The notes: generated by a model not told the origin, from the sequence alone. DNA of 64,000 nucleotides from Nocardia jejuensis NBRC 103114 (GCF_001613145.1 NZ_BDBU01000010.1:1-64000); one strand, 5' to 3'; shown: positions 53,172 through 63,788, counted from the first letter of the stretch. Program-made: numbers and translations.

Positions 53172-53200
53172 CGGGCGTGCCGCCGAGGAGCGCACGCCCG
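53172..53200 (+). terminator. 9-bp hairpin after the small secreted protein
   Basis: CGGGCGTGC and GCACGCCCG pair perfectly around an 11-base loop, 17 bases past the stop at 53155. No U-run follows. It probably ends that transcript before the patatin-like gene. Confidence 0.6.
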
Positions 53201-53246
53201 CGAGTTGTGATTGCTAAAGAGTTGCCGATCGCCGTACGGTGACAGG

Positions 53247-54170
53247 ATGTCGTCGGGCAAGTCGGGCAAACGGGTGAAGCTCGCGCTGGGCAGCGGTGGG
53301 GCGCGGGGGTACGCGCACATCGGGGTGATCGCGGAGCTGCGCGAACGCGATTACGAGGTCGTCGGAGTGGCGGGATCGTCGATGGGGGCGCTCGTCGGAG
53401 GTCTGTTCGCGGCCGGGCGACTGGACGAATTCACCGCGTGGGCAACGACTCTCGGGCAGTTCGAGGTGGTGCGCCTGTTGGATCCCTCGCTCAGCGAACC
53501 CGGGGTGATCCGGGCCGAGCGGGTATTGGATCGAATTCGGGAGATGCTGGGCGATCTGCGGATCGAGGGGCTGACGATGCCGTACATCGCGGTGGCCACC
53601 GATCTCACGGTCGGGCGCTCGATCTGGTTCCGGGAGGGCGCGCTCGATGCCGCCATCCGCGCGTCGATCGCGATTCCGGGGTTCGTCACGCCGGTGCTGA
53701 TGGACGGGCACGTGCTCGTGGACGGTGGCGTGCTGGATCCGCTGCCGGTCATCGCCACCATGGCGATGGGGCCGGCCGACCTGACGATCGGCGTCAATCT
53801 CTCCGCACCGCCGGATCCGGCCTACGACCGCGCTCAGCCGCGCCCCAACTGGTTCACCCAGTGGCGGCGCAATGCCGCACAGCGTCGCAGCGGTGCGGTC
53901 CCGGCCGAGATCGCCTCCGCCGACGCCGCGCCGCGCGCGCTCACCAGCATCCGCGCGACCGATGTGGCCCAGCGGTCGATCGATCTGATGCTGAACGCGC
54001 TGACCAGGCATCACCTCGCGGCTCACCCACCGGACCTGGTCATCGATATTCCCCAGAACGTCTGCGGCACTCTGGATTTCCATCGAGCCGACTCGGTGAT
54101 CGCCGAGGGCCGCACCCTCGCCGCGGCCGCGCTGGACACCCTGCAGAGCGCCGAGACCGAGTCGTCTTGA
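53247..54170 (+). CDS. Patatin-like phospholipase
   Basis: The 307-residue protein starts at ATG 53247. The patatin catalytic pieces are complete: oxyanion loop GSGGARGYAHIGV (residues about 15-27), nucleophile elbow GSSMG with Ser45, and catalytic Asp159 in LVDGGVLDPLP. No signal peptide is seen. Patatin-like enzymes hydrolyse acyl esters of phospholipids or acylglycerols. The length and RssA-like compactness fit a cytoplasmic single-domain member. A hairpin at 54192-54232 follows. It is not clearly in an operon with its neighbours. Confidence 0.92.
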   Translation: MSSGKSGKRVKLALGSGGARGYAHIGVIAELRERDYEVVGVAGSSMGALVGGLFAAGRLDEFTAWATTLGQFEVVRLLDPSLSEPGVIRAERVLDRIREMLGDLRIEGLTMPYIAVATDLTVGRSIWFREGALDAAIRASIAIPGFVTPVLMDGHVLVDGGVLDPLPVIATMAMGPADLTIGVNLSAPPDPAYDRAQPRPNWFTQWRRNAAQRRSGAVPAEIASADAAPRALTSIRATDVAQRSIDLMLNALTRHHLAAHPPDLVIDIPQNVCGTLDFHRADSVIAEGRTLAAAALDTLQSAETESS

Positions 54171-54191
54171 AGAAATAAATCCCCCGCCTGA

Positions 54192-54232
54192 TCACCGCGA
54201 CCGCTCCCACGCGGGTGGATCAATCGCGGTGA
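54192..54232 (+). terminator. 9-bp hairpin with large loop after the patatin-like gene
   Basis: TCACCGCGA (54192-54200) pairs with TCGCGGTGA (54224-54232) around a 23-base loop that contains a smaller inner helix (CCGC/GCGG). It is 22 bases past the stop and 46 before the next gene. Likely terminator. Confidence 0.5.
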
Positions 54233-54277
54233 GTCTAAGTCTGTGCTGGTAGCGGAGGTTTCCGCAGAATCGGGCAG

Positions 54278-54778
54278 ATGAGACGAGCAATCATCGGTGG
54301 TGGAATCGCGGTCGGCGTGGGCGTGGGAATGGTCGCGCTCGGCGCGGGGAATGCCGAGGCCGACACGTTCCGGCCCGACTACGCACAGGTGGCCAACGGC
54401 GCGGGATACACCCAGGGTGAGTTGCTCACGCCGGGGTTCTCGCCGATTCAGGTCCCACAGGTGGCGGTCGGGGACGGACCCGAGGGCACCGTGATCGTCG
54501 CGCACCCGTTCATCGCGCCGTGGGTGCACGAGGTGGTGCCGGTGGCGCCGGGCACGGCGGTGGAATTGCGGGGCGCGGTGCGGGTGCGCATACCCGAGGC
54601 CGGGGGGATCGCCGCGGCCAACGGCGCGGATCGATCACTGGTGATCAATCCCAATGGGCACTGCGTGTTCGCCGGGCCCGGGACCGACCCGGCGACACTC
54701 GACGCGACGGCGCTCGCACCCGTCCGGGTGGATACGCCGCTCTTCGATCTGGTGATCGAGCCGACGCTGTACCGCTGA
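54278..54778 (+). CDS. Secreted hypothetical protein
   Basis: The 166-residue protein starts at ATG 54278. The signal peptide RRAIIGGGIAVGVGVGMVAL ends near GNAEADT, a plausible cleavage site. The mature region is beta-rich, with VPVAPGTAVELRGAVRVRIP and NPNGHCVFAGPG. It lacks known motifs and resembles short uncharacterised exported proteins of mycolic-acid bacteria. The 14 bases GCTGTACCGCTGAA at its stop are duplicated directly just after (54782-54795). It converges on the ABC permease gene. Confidence 0.72.
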   Translation: MRRAIIGGGIAVGVGVGMVALGAGNAEADTFRPDYAQVANGAGYTQGELLTPGFSPIQVPQVAVGDGPEGTVIVAHPFIAPWVHEVVPVAPGTAVELRGAVRVRIPEAGGIAAANGADRSLVINPNGHCVFAGPGTDPATLDATALAPVRVDTPLFDLVIEPTLYR

Positions 54779-54807
54779 AGTGCTGTACCGCTGAACTATT
54801 CGGGCCG

Positions 54808-55635
54808 CTACTTCAGTCCCGAGCGCACGAACGCGTTGACGATGTGGCGCTGCAGCACCAGATAGAGAATCAGCACGGGCAGGCAGGCCAGCCCCGCCAC
54901 GGCCATCATCGGACCCCACTGTTCGCCCTCGGTGCCCATGAAGCTGCGCAGGCCCAACTGCAGGACGCTGTTGGAATGGCGCAGCACCACCGCGGGCCAG
55001 AAGTATTCGTTCCAGGCGTTGATGAACAGCAGGATGCCCAGGGCCGCCAGCGCGGGCCGCAGGTTGGGGACCACGACCGTCCACAGGATGGACCAGGAGG
55101 AGCGCCCGTCTATTCGGGCGGCGGCCACGAGCTCCTTGGGGAAGGCGTTCATGTGCTGGCGCAGCAGCAGGACCGCCAGCGCGGAGCACAGGGTGGGCAG
55201 GACCACGCCGACCAGGGCGTCGATCAGGCCCAGACGGGTGAGCAGGATGTAGTTGGGCAGCATGGTGACCTGGAACGGCACCAGCCAGGTGCCCACGAAC
55301 GCCAGGTAGAGCAGGCGTTGCAGCGGGAAGGTGTACATGGCGAAGGCGTACGCCGCGAGCAGGGCGATCAGCAGCTGACCCACGGCCGAGAGGATCGCCA
55401 CCAGGAAGGTGTTCGCGATCAGGCCGGTGATGTCCACATCGCGCGCCGCGGTGGTGAAGTTCCCCAGCGACAGCGGCCACGGAACGGGGGACTGGGACAT
55501 GACGTCCTGGGGGCGGCGCAGGGCCGTGGCGAAGAGCCAGTAGATCGGGAAGACACAGATCAGGGCGGTGACCGCCAGCAGCAGATGGCTGCCGGCGGTG
55601 CGCACTCGATCCATGATCGGAGACTCAATCATCAT
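54808..55635 (-). CDS. ABC sugar-type transporter permease (MalG/UgpE family)
   Basis: The protein has 275 residues from ATG 55635 (or 55632), overlapping the upstream permease stop by a few bases. It has six hydrophobic helices and the cytoplasmic EAA-type loop ELVAAARIDGRSSWSILWTVVVPNLRPALA, the coupling site for the ATPase. This family forms the second permease half of carbohydrate-type importers. The operon order on the minus strand is ATPase, binding protein, phosphoesterase, first permease, then this gene. Confidence 0.92.
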   Translation of the reverse strand: MMIESPIMDRVRTAGSHLLLAVTALICVFPIYWLFATALRRPQDVMSQSPVPWPLSLGNFTTAARDVDITGLIANTFLVAILSAVGQLLIALLAAYAFAMYTFPLQRLLYLAFVGTWLVPFQVTMLPNYILLTRLGLIDALVGVVLPTLCSALAVLLLRQHMNAFPKELVAAARIDGRSSWSILWTVVVPNLRPALAALGILLFINAWNEYFWPAVVLRHSNSVLQLGLRSFMGTEGEQWGPMMAVAGLACLPVLILYLVLQRHIVNAFVRSGLK

Positions 55636-56578
55636 GGAAGGAAACCTTTTCCGATATCCAGACCAGAATTCCGGCCAGCACGCTGAATCCACCGAAGAGC
55701 ATCACACCGGCCGCCGAACTCAATCCGGCGTCGAAGCTGTGGAAGGCGTAATCCCACAGCAGGTAGTAGACATTGGTGGTGGACTGGGCGGGGCCGCCCT
55801 GGGTCATGGTGTCGATCAGCGGGAAAGTCAGTGTGGGACTGAGCAGTACGGTGGTCAGCACCAGGAACATGAGGGTGGGTGAGAGCATCGGCAGCGTGAT
55901 CCGGCGCAGGATCTGTCCCGCGCTCGCGCCGTCGACCCGGGCCGCCTCGTCGTAATCGCCGCTGATGCCGGCCAATCCGGCCCACACCACCAGCACCGCG
56001 AAGCCGATGAACTGCCAGCAGGTGATGCCGATGATCACCGCGTGCGCGGTGCCGGAGTCGTAGACCCAGTTGCGATGGGTGCCCAGCAGCTGATCCACGA
56101 ATCCGCTACCGGGGTGCAGCAGCCACCGCCATACCGCCGCCGCCGCGACCGGCGCGACCAGGAACGGCATGAATATCAGTGCGTGATAGAAGGTTCGGGC
56201 CCGGCCCTGCACCCGCCGACTGGCCAGCGCGATCAGCAGTGGCAGCACGATGGTGAACGGCAGCATGCCCGCGATCAGCCACCCGGTCCGGCGCAGCGAC
56301 GCCCAGAACTCCGGAAGGTCCAGCAGGCGTTCGTAATTCGCGGCGCCGACCGGTTTCATGGGCGAGGTCGGCAGCAGATTCCAGGAGTACGTGGACAATT
56401 GGAACGCCTGCACCAGCGGCTGATACGTCCACACGATCAGCAGGAAGAGCGCGGGCGCGAGGTACAGGTACGGTGCGGCGGTCCGCCGCACCCGGTGCAG
56501 CAGCGCGGTGCGCGGACGCGCCGCCGGAGCCGAGACGGACTCCGGCGGCGCGTCCTGTGCGTCGATGAGGACGAACAC
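55625..56578 (-). CDS. ABC sugar-type transporter permease (MalF/UgpA family)
   Basis: The protein has 317 residues from GTG 56578, which lies 5 bases past the phosphoesterase stop. The longer ATG frame upstream is antisense to that gene. It has six transmembrane helices from about residue 35 (YLYLAPALFLLIVW) and the EAA-type coupling loop DEAARVDGASAGQILRRITLPMLSP. It pairs with the MalG-type permease downstream. The substrate is probably a sugar or glycerol-phosphate compound, given the operon neighbours. Confidence 0.92.
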   Translation of the reverse strand: MFVLIDAQDAPPESVSAPAARPRTALLHRVRRTAAPYLYLAPALFLLIVWTYQPLVQAFQLSTYSWNLLPTSPMKPVGAANYERLLDLPEFWASLRRTGWLIAGMLPFTIVLPLLIALASRRVQGRARTFYHALIFMPFLVAPVAAAAVWRWLLHPGSGFVDQLLGTHRNWVYDSGTAHAVIIGITCWQFIGFAVLVVWAGLAGISGDYDEAARVDGASAGQILRRITLPMLSPTLMFLVLTTVLLSPTLTFPLIDTMTQGGPAQSTTNVYYLLWDYAFHSFDAGLSSAAGVMLFGGFSVLAGILVWISEKVSFHDD

Positions 56579-56583
56579 CCGGG

Positions 56584-57441
56584 CTACCCGGCTTCCCCGA
56601 CGACCGCGGCCAGGTGCTCGAGCACCTCGGCCTCGGCGCGGTTGTAGAGCTCGGCGGCCGGGGTGGCCTCCACGGCGGTGGCGATCACCGTCGAGGAGAG
56701 CACATCGATTCGGCTGTAACCGAATCCGGTGATCGCGCGCTGCCGCCCGGCCGGAGCCATGGCGTCGAGCCGGTACGCCAGCGCCGGTCCCACCCAGACC
56801 GGGATCCCCGCGAGGGAGGAGGCCGCGGTCATGTGGTTGTGCCCGCACAGGATCATGCGGACGTCGGTGCCGGCGAGGGCGTCGGCCAGTGCGTCGGGGT
56901 CCTGCAGCTTCAGCACCTGGGCCGCGGCGATGGCCGAGGGCAGGGGCGGATGGTGCAGCACCAGGACGGTTCCCCGGGGCGCGGGCGTGCTCAGCTGTGT
57001 CCGCAGCCAGGCCAGCTGATCGACCTCGAGCCGTCCGTCGGCCATGTCCGGGGTGGTGCTGTCGAGCACGACGATCCGCAGCCCGTCCACCTCGGTGACC
57101 TGATCGTGCGGCGTCGATCGATCCGCCGCACCCGGTTCGAGGTCGAGCAGTTCGACCCCGAAGGCGCCACGCTCGTCATGGTTTCCCATGACGTAGATCA
57201 GCTGGGCGCCGAGTTCGGCGGCGGCCGGCTCGAGCAGGGCTCGCAGCCGCCGGTACGCCTCGGGTGAGCCGTTGTCGGCTAGGTCGCCCGAGAGCACCAG
57301 CGCGTCGATCCGCCGTCCGGAGGACTTCAGCTGGTCGAGCACGCCGGTCAGCGCGGCGTGGGTGTCGACCTGATCGAACACCTTCTCCCCGTCGGCCCGC
57401 AGGTGCGTGTCCGTGATCTGGACCAGAGTCAGTTCGCTCAT
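56584..57441 (-). CDS. Metallophosphoesterase (GpdQ/CpdA-like)
   Basis: The 285-residue protein starts at ATG 57441, overlapping the binding-protein stop in an ATGA. The dimetal phosphoesterase motifs are all present: DTH (Asp11, His13), SGDLADN (Asp53), GNHD (86-89), HHPP (about 160) and GHNH (about 198). The closest functional families are 3',5'-cAMP phosphodiesterase CpdA and glycerophosphodiesterase GpdQ. Placement inside an ABC importer operon favours hydrolysis of an imported phosphodiester such as glycerophosphocholine (inference). No signal peptide is seen, so it acts in the cytoplasm. Confidence 0.9.
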   Translation of the reverse strand: MSELTLVQITDTHLRADGEKVFDQVDTHAALTGVLDQLKSSGRRIDALVLSGDLADNGSPEAYRRLRALLEPAAAELGAQLIYVMGNHDERGAFGVELLDLEPGAADRSTPHDQVTEVDGLRIVVLDSTTPDMADGRLEVDQLAWLRTQLSTPAPRGTVLVLHHPPLPSAIAAAQVLKLQDPDALADALAGTDVRMILCGHNHMTAASSLAGIPVWVGPALAYRLDAMAPAGRQRAITGFGYSRIDVLSSTVIATAVEATPAAELYNRAEAEVLEHLAAVVGEAG

Positions 57442-58805
57442 GAGACCGGCAGGAGCTTGGCGCCCTGCTCACGGGCGGCGGTCAGCGTGGACTGGGGATC
57501 CTTGCCCTGGAACACGATCGACTCGATCGCGTCCATCATGCCGTCGCGGATCTGCAGGTAGTTGTTGCCCGGCAGCGAGATCCACGGCTCCATGGTGGCC
57601 AGCTGCGCGACGTTCGGTGCCAGCAGCGGGTTCTCCGAGGCCCAGCCGCCCAACTGGTTCGGCACGGTCATCATGGCCGTGCGCAGCGGCAGGTAGCCGA
57701 TGTTCTTGGCGATCTTGATGTAGGAATCCTCGCTGGTGAGGAACTTGATGAGCTCCCACGACGCGCGCTGCTTGGCCGGATCGTTCGACAGGATGTGCAG
57801 TCCCGCACCGGAATTGGTGGGAATCGGCGCCTTGGTGCCGAAGCGCGGCATGGTGGTCGAGCGCAGGTCCCACTTGTCCTTGGCGCCGGTGACGAAGGTG
57901 CCCTGGATGGCGCTGGTCTCGAGGATCATGCCGATCTCGCCGCGCGCGAAGGCCTCGTAGCCCTGCTTCTGCGCCAGCTTCGGCATGATCCCGTTGGTGA
58001 CCAGGTCCTGCGCCATCTTGGTGACCTCGACGCTGGGGGCGTCGGCGAAGTTCAGCGTGCGCCGGTCCTCGGAGATGACCCGGCCGCCGTTGGACCGCAG
58101 CATGGACTGGAAGCACCAGTCCTTGGCGGACTTGGTCAGGCAGTCGATGTAGACGCCGTCCTTGCCGGTCTTGGTGTTGATGGCCTTACCGGCGTCGGCG
58201 ACTTCCTGCCAGGTGGTCGGCGGCTTGGCCGGGTCCAGTCCGGCCTGGCCGAACAGCGAGGCGTTGTAGTACAGCACGGGGGTGGAGAACACGAACGGGA
58301 CGCCGTAGGTGTGGCCCTCCCAGTCGTCGAGGGTGCGCGCCTTCGGCGCGTACGGCTGCACGCCGTCGAAGTTCTTCTGCACGGCGTCCTTGCCGAACAG
58401 GCTGTCCAGCGGCTTGGCCTTGAGCTGGTTGATCGTGAAATCCAGGTCGCTGAAACCCAATTGGGCGACATCGGGCGGCGTGCCCGCGACCATCTGGTTC
58501 TGGATGCTGGAGATGGTGTCGGTCGCCGGGTTGGGGCTGTTGCCCTGCGGCTTCTGCGCGGTGACCTTGATATTGGGGAACTTCTTGCCGAAGTCCGAGA
58601 TCAGCGAGTTGAACGTGTCGGTCCAAGCGCCGGCCAGGCCGTAGTTGTAGGACTCGAACACGATCGAGACCTGCTGGTCCGCAGCGAGTTCGGGCACCTG
58701 GGCGGTGGACGTGGCGTCGGTGGCCGTGGTGCCGCCGAGACCGCAACTGCTCAGGGTCAGGGCGGCGGTGAACACCAGGCCCAGAACGGGCACAGTGCGT
58801 TTCAC
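57438..58805 (-). CDS. ABC transporter substrate-binding lipoprotein
   Basis: The 455-residue protein starts at ATG 58805. The lipobox is LSSCG (Cys21 lipidated after PVLGLVFTAALTLSS). The mature domain is a family-1 extracellular solute-binding fold (SIVFESYNYGLAGAWTD, PFVFSTPVLYYNASLFGQ, EIGMILETSAIQGTF). It would capture the substrate outside the membrane and deliver it to the two permeases. The glycerol-3-phosphate/glycerophosphodiester-binding UgpB group is a good match by operon context. A carbohydrate is the alternative. Confidence 0.92.
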   Translation of the reverse strand: MKRTVPVLGLVFTAALTLSSCGLGGTTATDATSTAQVPELAADQQVSIVFESYNYGLAGAWTDTFNSLISDFGKKFPNIKVTAQKPQGNSPNPATDTISSIQNQMVAGTPPDVAQLGFSDLDFTINQLKAKPLDSLFGKDAVQKNFDGVQPYAPKARTLDDWEGHTYGVPFVFSTPVLYYNASLFGQAGLDPAKPPTTWQEVADAGKAINTKTGKDGVYIDCLTKSAKDWCFQSMLRSNGGRVISEDRRTLNFADAPSVEVTKMAQDLVTNGIMPKLAQKQGYEAFARGEIGMILETSAIQGTFVTGAKDKWDLRSTTMPRFGTKAPIPTNSGAGLHILSNDPAKQRASWELIKFLTSEDSYIKIAKNIGYLPLRTAMMTVPNQLGGWASENPLLAPNVAQLATMEPWISLPGNNYLQIRDGMMDAIESIVFQGKDPQSTLTAAREQGAKLLPVS

Positions 58806-58837
58806 GAGATTCTCCTCATCGAGTGGTGGTGCGAGAG

Positions 58838-60022
<1,185 letters not shown>

Positions 60023-60031
60023 GTCTCTCCT

Positions 60032-60925
60032 TCAGTCCGGCGCGGAGCCGGAGTTGATCCAGGTCGCCACACCGGTCGCGATCGCCGGTGCGTCCTTCAC
60101 CCACTGGAAGTGGTCGCGATGCGCGATCGACGAGGATTCGTCGATGTGCCACTGGGTCACGCGGGCCGCGGGCATGCGCGAAACCAGGAAGTCCACATTG
60201 GATTTCGGGCCGAGCACGTCCTCGGACAGCGAGACGGCCAGCACGGGCAGCGTCATCTCGGCCAGCAGGGTGTTGTATTTGCGGCGGGTGCCGCGCGGAC
60301 GGTAGTAGCTGGTCAGCGAGTGCACCGACCAGTCGATCATGACGCCGCCGGGCATCGGGGCGGGAATCAGCACGCCGCCGGGCCAGTGGCCCTTGAACCG
60401 CGAGACCAGGCCGATCCACTGGATCTGGCTCAGCGCCTCGAACCACCGCCGCGGGCCGAAGGCCCACCAGAACACGGTCCCGGTGCCGATCACCGTGACG
60501 CCCGCGACCCGGCTGGGTTCGGCGGCGGCGAACAGCAGCGCGAGCTGCCCGCCGAGACTGTGGCCGAACAGGTGCAGCGGCGCACCGGGGAAACGCGCCT
60601 GCACGGCGGTGACGATGGCGGGCAGATCGACCTCGAGCATCTCGCGATAGCCGAAGTCGGCGTGCTCGCCGAGGGCGGGCGCGGCCTCGCCGTGCGCGCG
60701 CAGATCCACGGTCGCCACCGAAAGGCCCTGCGCATGCAGTGCTCTGGCGAGATGCAGGTAGTGCTTGGCCTTCATGCCCATGGCGGTCAGCACGAGCACG
60801 ACGGGAGCATCGGCCCGCTCGGACGGCAGAAAGCGCACGGTGAAGGCGACGCCGTCGGCGGTGCTGACGCGGGTGGATTCCAGAGAGCCGAATTCCGAAC
60901 GGGATTCGGGGGTTGCGGTGGTCAC
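60032..60925 (-). CDS. Alpha/beta hydrolase
   Basis: The 297-residue protein starts at ATG 60925, overlapping the thioesterase stop by four bases. The alpha/beta-hydrolase fold has nucleophile elbow GHSLGG (Ser in LHLFGHSLGGQL), an upstream cap-type region and a late His in HRDHFQWV with Asp in FLVSRMPAAR-adjacent sequence. It resembles esterase/lipase-like members that accept acyl esters. In order it follows the thioesterase and precedes the ABC ATPase by 9 bases, so it is likely part of the same transcript. Confidence 0.88.
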   Translation of the reverse strand: MTTATPESRSEFGSLESTRVSTADGVAFTVRFLPSERADAPVVLVLTAMGMKAKHYLHLARALHAQGLSVATVDLRAHGEAAPALGEHADFGYREMLEVDLPAIVTAVQARFPGAPLHLFGHSLGGQLALLFAAAEPSRVAGVTVIGTGTVFWWAFGPRRWFEALSQIQWIGLVSRFKGHWPGGVLIPAPMPGGVMIDWSVHSLTSYYRPRGTRRKYNTLLAEMTLPVLAVSLSEDVLGPKSNVDFLVSRMPAARVTQWHIDESSSIAHRDHFQWVKDAPAIATGVATWINSGSAPD

Positions 60926-61506
60926 CGGATCTCCGTTTCGGCGATGGTCACATCGCAGACGTAGTCGAAGGTGAACTTGGCGACCAGCACGTCGTTGTCG
61001 TCGAGAAGTACGGCCTTGCCGGACAATTCGAAGCGCGCCGAGGCGGTCGCGGCGAGGATGTCGGCCAGCTCGCGCTGATCGACGGTGGCGATCGCGCGGA
61101 TGCGGCCCACCGCGGGCTTGCGGTAGGAGTCGTTGCCGCCGCGCAGCACGAGGCGATCGACGGTGTGCAGTCGGGCGGCGGCCGCTCCGACGAACGCGGT
61201 CGCGCCCGCGATGTCGGCGGCGGTGAACAGTGCGCCGGCGTGCACGGTGCCCATATGGTTGCGCACCGTCTCGCCGGCGGGGATCTCGACCACCGCGCGG
61301 TCGGGTCCGACCTCGGTGATCCGCGTGCCGACCAGCCGGCCGAACGGCACCAGGTCCTGGGACACCGCGCGCAGGTAGTCGTAGTCGATGTGCTCGGGGT
61401 CCAGGTCCGGATAGGCCGCGCCGAATCCGTGGGGTGCTTCGATGATCGTGCCGGCGTCCGGGTTCGGGGCGGCGACGCCGACACCGGCGTGTTCCTTCGT
61501 GGTCAT
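60922..61506 (-). CDS. Hotdog-fold thioesterase-like protein
   Basis: The protein has about 194 residues from ATG 61506 (ATG 61521 also in frame). The hotdog core is RVVG-like segment VPFGRLVGTRITEVGPDRAVV then NHMGTVHAGALFTAADIAGA, with the PaaI/YbgC-type HxG/E region. It could cleave acyl-CoA thioesters or act as a DUF4442-type chaperone of acyl groups. The unusually long N-terminal leader (AGVGVAAPNPDAGTIIEAP) is not part of the fold. It overlaps the alpha/beta hydrolase by four bases. Confidence 0.8.
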   Translation of the reverse strand: MTTKEHAGVGVAAPNPDAGTIIEAPHGFGAAYPDLDPEHIDYDYLRAVSQDLVPFGRLVGTRITEVGPDRAVVEIPAGETVRNHMGTVHAGALFTAADIAGATAFVGAAAARLHTVDRLVLRGGNDSYRKPAVGRIRAIATVDQRELADILAATASARFELSGKAVLLDDNDVLVAKFTFDYVCDVTIAETEIR

Positions 61507-61542
61507 CGCGATCGTTCCCAATCGTTAGGTAGGAGAGAGCTT

Positions 61543-62718
61543 TCAGCGGGTTGCGCGCAGCACGCGCCGGGCGATCGACCAGCGCAATACCTCGGAGGGG
61601 CCCTCGTAGATCCGGAAGGCCCTGGCCTCGACCAGGAATCGAGCGACCAGGTGGTCCTCGCAGACACCGAGTCCGCCGTGCAGCTGCACCGCGCGATCCA
61701 GCACGCGCCAGACCGTCTCGGAGACGAAGGTTTTCGCGATCGAGGTCTCGTGCCGGGCCTGCGAGGAGGTCGGGCCGTGGATGTCGATGGTCTCGGCGAC
61801 CGAGCGGATCAGGCTGCGGGCCGCGGCCAGCTCGATCTCGTTGTCGGCGATCAGGCCCTGGGCCAGACCGTGTTCGGCGATCGGGACGCCGAAGGAGGTG
61901 CGGGAGGTGATGTGGTCGATGGTGAGCTGCTGCGCGCGCACCGCCAGGCCGAACCAGTTCATGCAGAAGGTCAGTCGCGACGGCGCGAGGCGGACCTGGG
62001 CGAATTCCAGGCCGCGCCCGACCTGGCCGAGAACGGCGGCGTCGGAGACCTCGCAGTCGGTGAACTTCACCTCGCAGTGCCCGCCGGGGGCGCTGGTGTG
62101 ATCCAGGGTCGGCATCCGCCGCCCGACCTTCAGGCCCGGGTTGTCCTGATCGACCAGGAACATGGTGGGGCCGTCGGGGGTCATCGCCACGCAGATGGTG
62201 AAGGCCGCGCCGTTCGCGCCGGTGGTGAAGTGCTTGTCGCCGTTGATGACCCAGCCGGTGTCGGTCTCCTGCGCGACGGTCGCCAGCATGCGCGGATCCG
62301 AGCCGGCGCCGGGGGCCGGCTCGGTCAGCGCGATGGCCGAACGGACCTCGCCCGAGGCCAGCGGGGCCAGATAGCGGGCGCGCTGCTCCTCGTTCGCGAC
62401 ATGCGCGAGCAGGTGGATATTGCCGTCGTCGGGGGCCCAGGCATTGACCGCGAGCGGTCCGAGCAGGCTCGCCCCGGCGGCCTCGAGCACCTGCGCCTGA
62501 GCGCGGGTGTCCAGTCCCAGACCTCCGTACTCCGGAGGGGAGAGGGGACCGAAGACTCCGGCCTCCTTGGCCTTGTTCTGCAGGTCCAGGCGAAGCGCGT
62601 CATCGGTGACGCGGCCGTCGACCACCACCTCGCGCTCCACCGGAATGACGTGGTCGACAACGAACTGCCTGGTCTTCTCGACCAGTTCTGCCACGGTGCT
62701 TTCAGCCACAGCGCTCAT
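61543..62718 (-). CDS. Acyl-CoA dehydrogenase
   Basis: The 391-residue protein starts at ATG 62718 and has the standard short ACAD length. Flavin/substrate motifs are IALTEPAPGAGSDPRMLAT, KHFTTGANGAAF, and LHGGLGVCEDHLVARFL near the C-terminus, with EGPSEVLRWSIARR closing the helix bundle. The catalytic Glu position is not certain from sequence alone. It oxidises acyl-CoA at the alpha-beta bond. It is divergent from the ferredoxin-type reductase at 62862, which might be its redox partner or belong to another oxygenase. Confidence 0.92.
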   Translation of the reverse strand: MSAVAESTVAELVEKTRQFVVDHVIPVEREVVVDGRVTDDALRLDLQNKAKEAGVFGPLSPPEYGGLGLDTRAQAQVLEAAGASLLGPLAVNAWAPDDGNIHLLAHVANEEQRARYLAPLASGEVRSAIALTEPAPGAGSDPRMLATVAQETDTGWVINGDKHFTTGANGAAFTICVAMTPDGPTMFLVDQDNPGLKVGRRMPTLDHTSAPGGHCEVKFTDCEVSDAAVLGQVGRGLEFAQVRLAPSRLTFCMNWFGLAVRAQQLTIDHITSRTSFGVPIAEHGLAQGLIADNEIELAAARSLIRSVAETIDIHGPTSSQARHETSIAKTFVSETVWRVLDRAVQLHGGLGVCEDHLVARFLVEARAFRIYEGPSEVLRWSIARRVLRATR

Positions 62719-62861
62719 GGGGCCAGTCTCGGGCCGGGGCAGTGTATCGGGTCCGGGCGATAGTCAATCTCGATCGGGCGAATCGTGTCCCGCTACCGGC
62801 GCACGAAAGCAATCGCGCTCGTCCAGGGTGAGGGCGACGCTGATTCCACCGAGGGGATGCG

Positions 62862-63788
62862 ATGACCGAGCTGACAGTCCTGGTTACCGATCGACACGAC
62901 GAGGCCGAGGGAGTGTTCTCCCTGGACCTGTCGGCGGTCGGCGACGCCGGGCTTCCACAGTGGTCACCGGGCGCTCACATCGACGTGAGCGTGGGCGCCG
63001 CCGGGGTGCGGCAGTACTCGCTGTGCGGTGATCCCGCCTCGGATCACTGGCGCATCGCGATCCTGCACGACCCGGCCGGCCGGGGCGGTTCGGACCATCT
63101 GTTCCGGACCGCTCTGCCCGGTACCCGGCTTCAGGTGTCGCTGCCGCGCAACAATTTCGAGCTGCGGGACAGCGAGGAGTACGTGTTCGTCGCGGGTGGG
63201 ATCGGGATCACGCCGATCCTGCCGATGCTCGTCGCGGCCGAGCGCGCGGGCCGGACCTGGACCCTGTACTACGGGGCGCGGACCCGCGCACACCTGGCGT
63301 TCGCGGCGGACTTGCGGCGATACTCCCGGGTGCGGCTGGTCCCGCAGGACGAGGCCGGGCTGCTGCCGCTGGCGGAGATCTTCGGCGAGCACTCCGGGGC
63401 CACGGTGTACTGCTGCGGTCCGGAGCCGATGCTCGCCGCGGTCGAAACCGAGGGTGCGCGAGCGGGTTCGGAGGTTCGGACCGAGCGCTTCACCGCGCGG
63501 ATCGTGGACACCGCGGCCGATCGCGAATTCGAGGTCAGGCTCGCGATCGACGGGCGTTCGCTGCCGATACCGGCGGGACGCTCGATCGTGGACGTGCTCG
63601 AGAGCGCGGGCATCACGCTCATCACCTCGTGCCGGGAGGGCACCTGCGGAAGCTGTGAGACGGCCGTGCTCGAAGGCGTTGTGGAGCATCGGGATTCGGT
63701 GCTCACCGCACAGGAGCGCGAGAGCGGCAGGACCATGCTGCCGTGCGTCTCGCGCGCCCGCTCGGAGGTACTGGTCCTGGACCTCTGA
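62862..63788 (+). CDS. Flavin/NAD ferredoxin-type oxidoreductase with C-terminal 2Fe-2S domain
   Basis: The 308-residue protein starts at ATG 62862. The flavin domain has RQYSLCGDP, the NAD domain GGIGITPILPML and CCGPEPML, and the plant-type 2Fe-2S domain has CREGTCGSCET with a distal Cys in LPCVSRA. Phthalate dioxygenase reductase and vanillate demethylase reductase share this order. It would pass electrons from NAD(P)H to an oxygenase. No oxygenase is adjacent in the window; the P450 at 5807 and the FAD enzyme at 36958 are not linked. It is divergent from the acyl-CoA dehydrogenase. Confidence 0.93.
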   Translation: MTELTVLVTDRHDEAEGVFSLDLSAVGDAGLPQWSPGAHIDVSVGAAGVRQYSLCGDPASDHWRIAILHDPAGRGGSDHLFRTALPGTRLQVSLPRNNFELRDSEEYVFVAGGIGITPILPMLVAAERAGRTWTLYYGARTRAHLAFAADLRRYSRVRLVPQDEAGLLPLAEIFGEHSGATVYCCGPEPMLAAVETEGARAGSEVRTERFTARIVDTAADREFEVRLAIDGRSLPIPAGRSIVDVLESAGITLITSCREGTCGSCETAVLEGVVEHRDSVLTAQERESGRTMLPCVSRARSEVLVLDL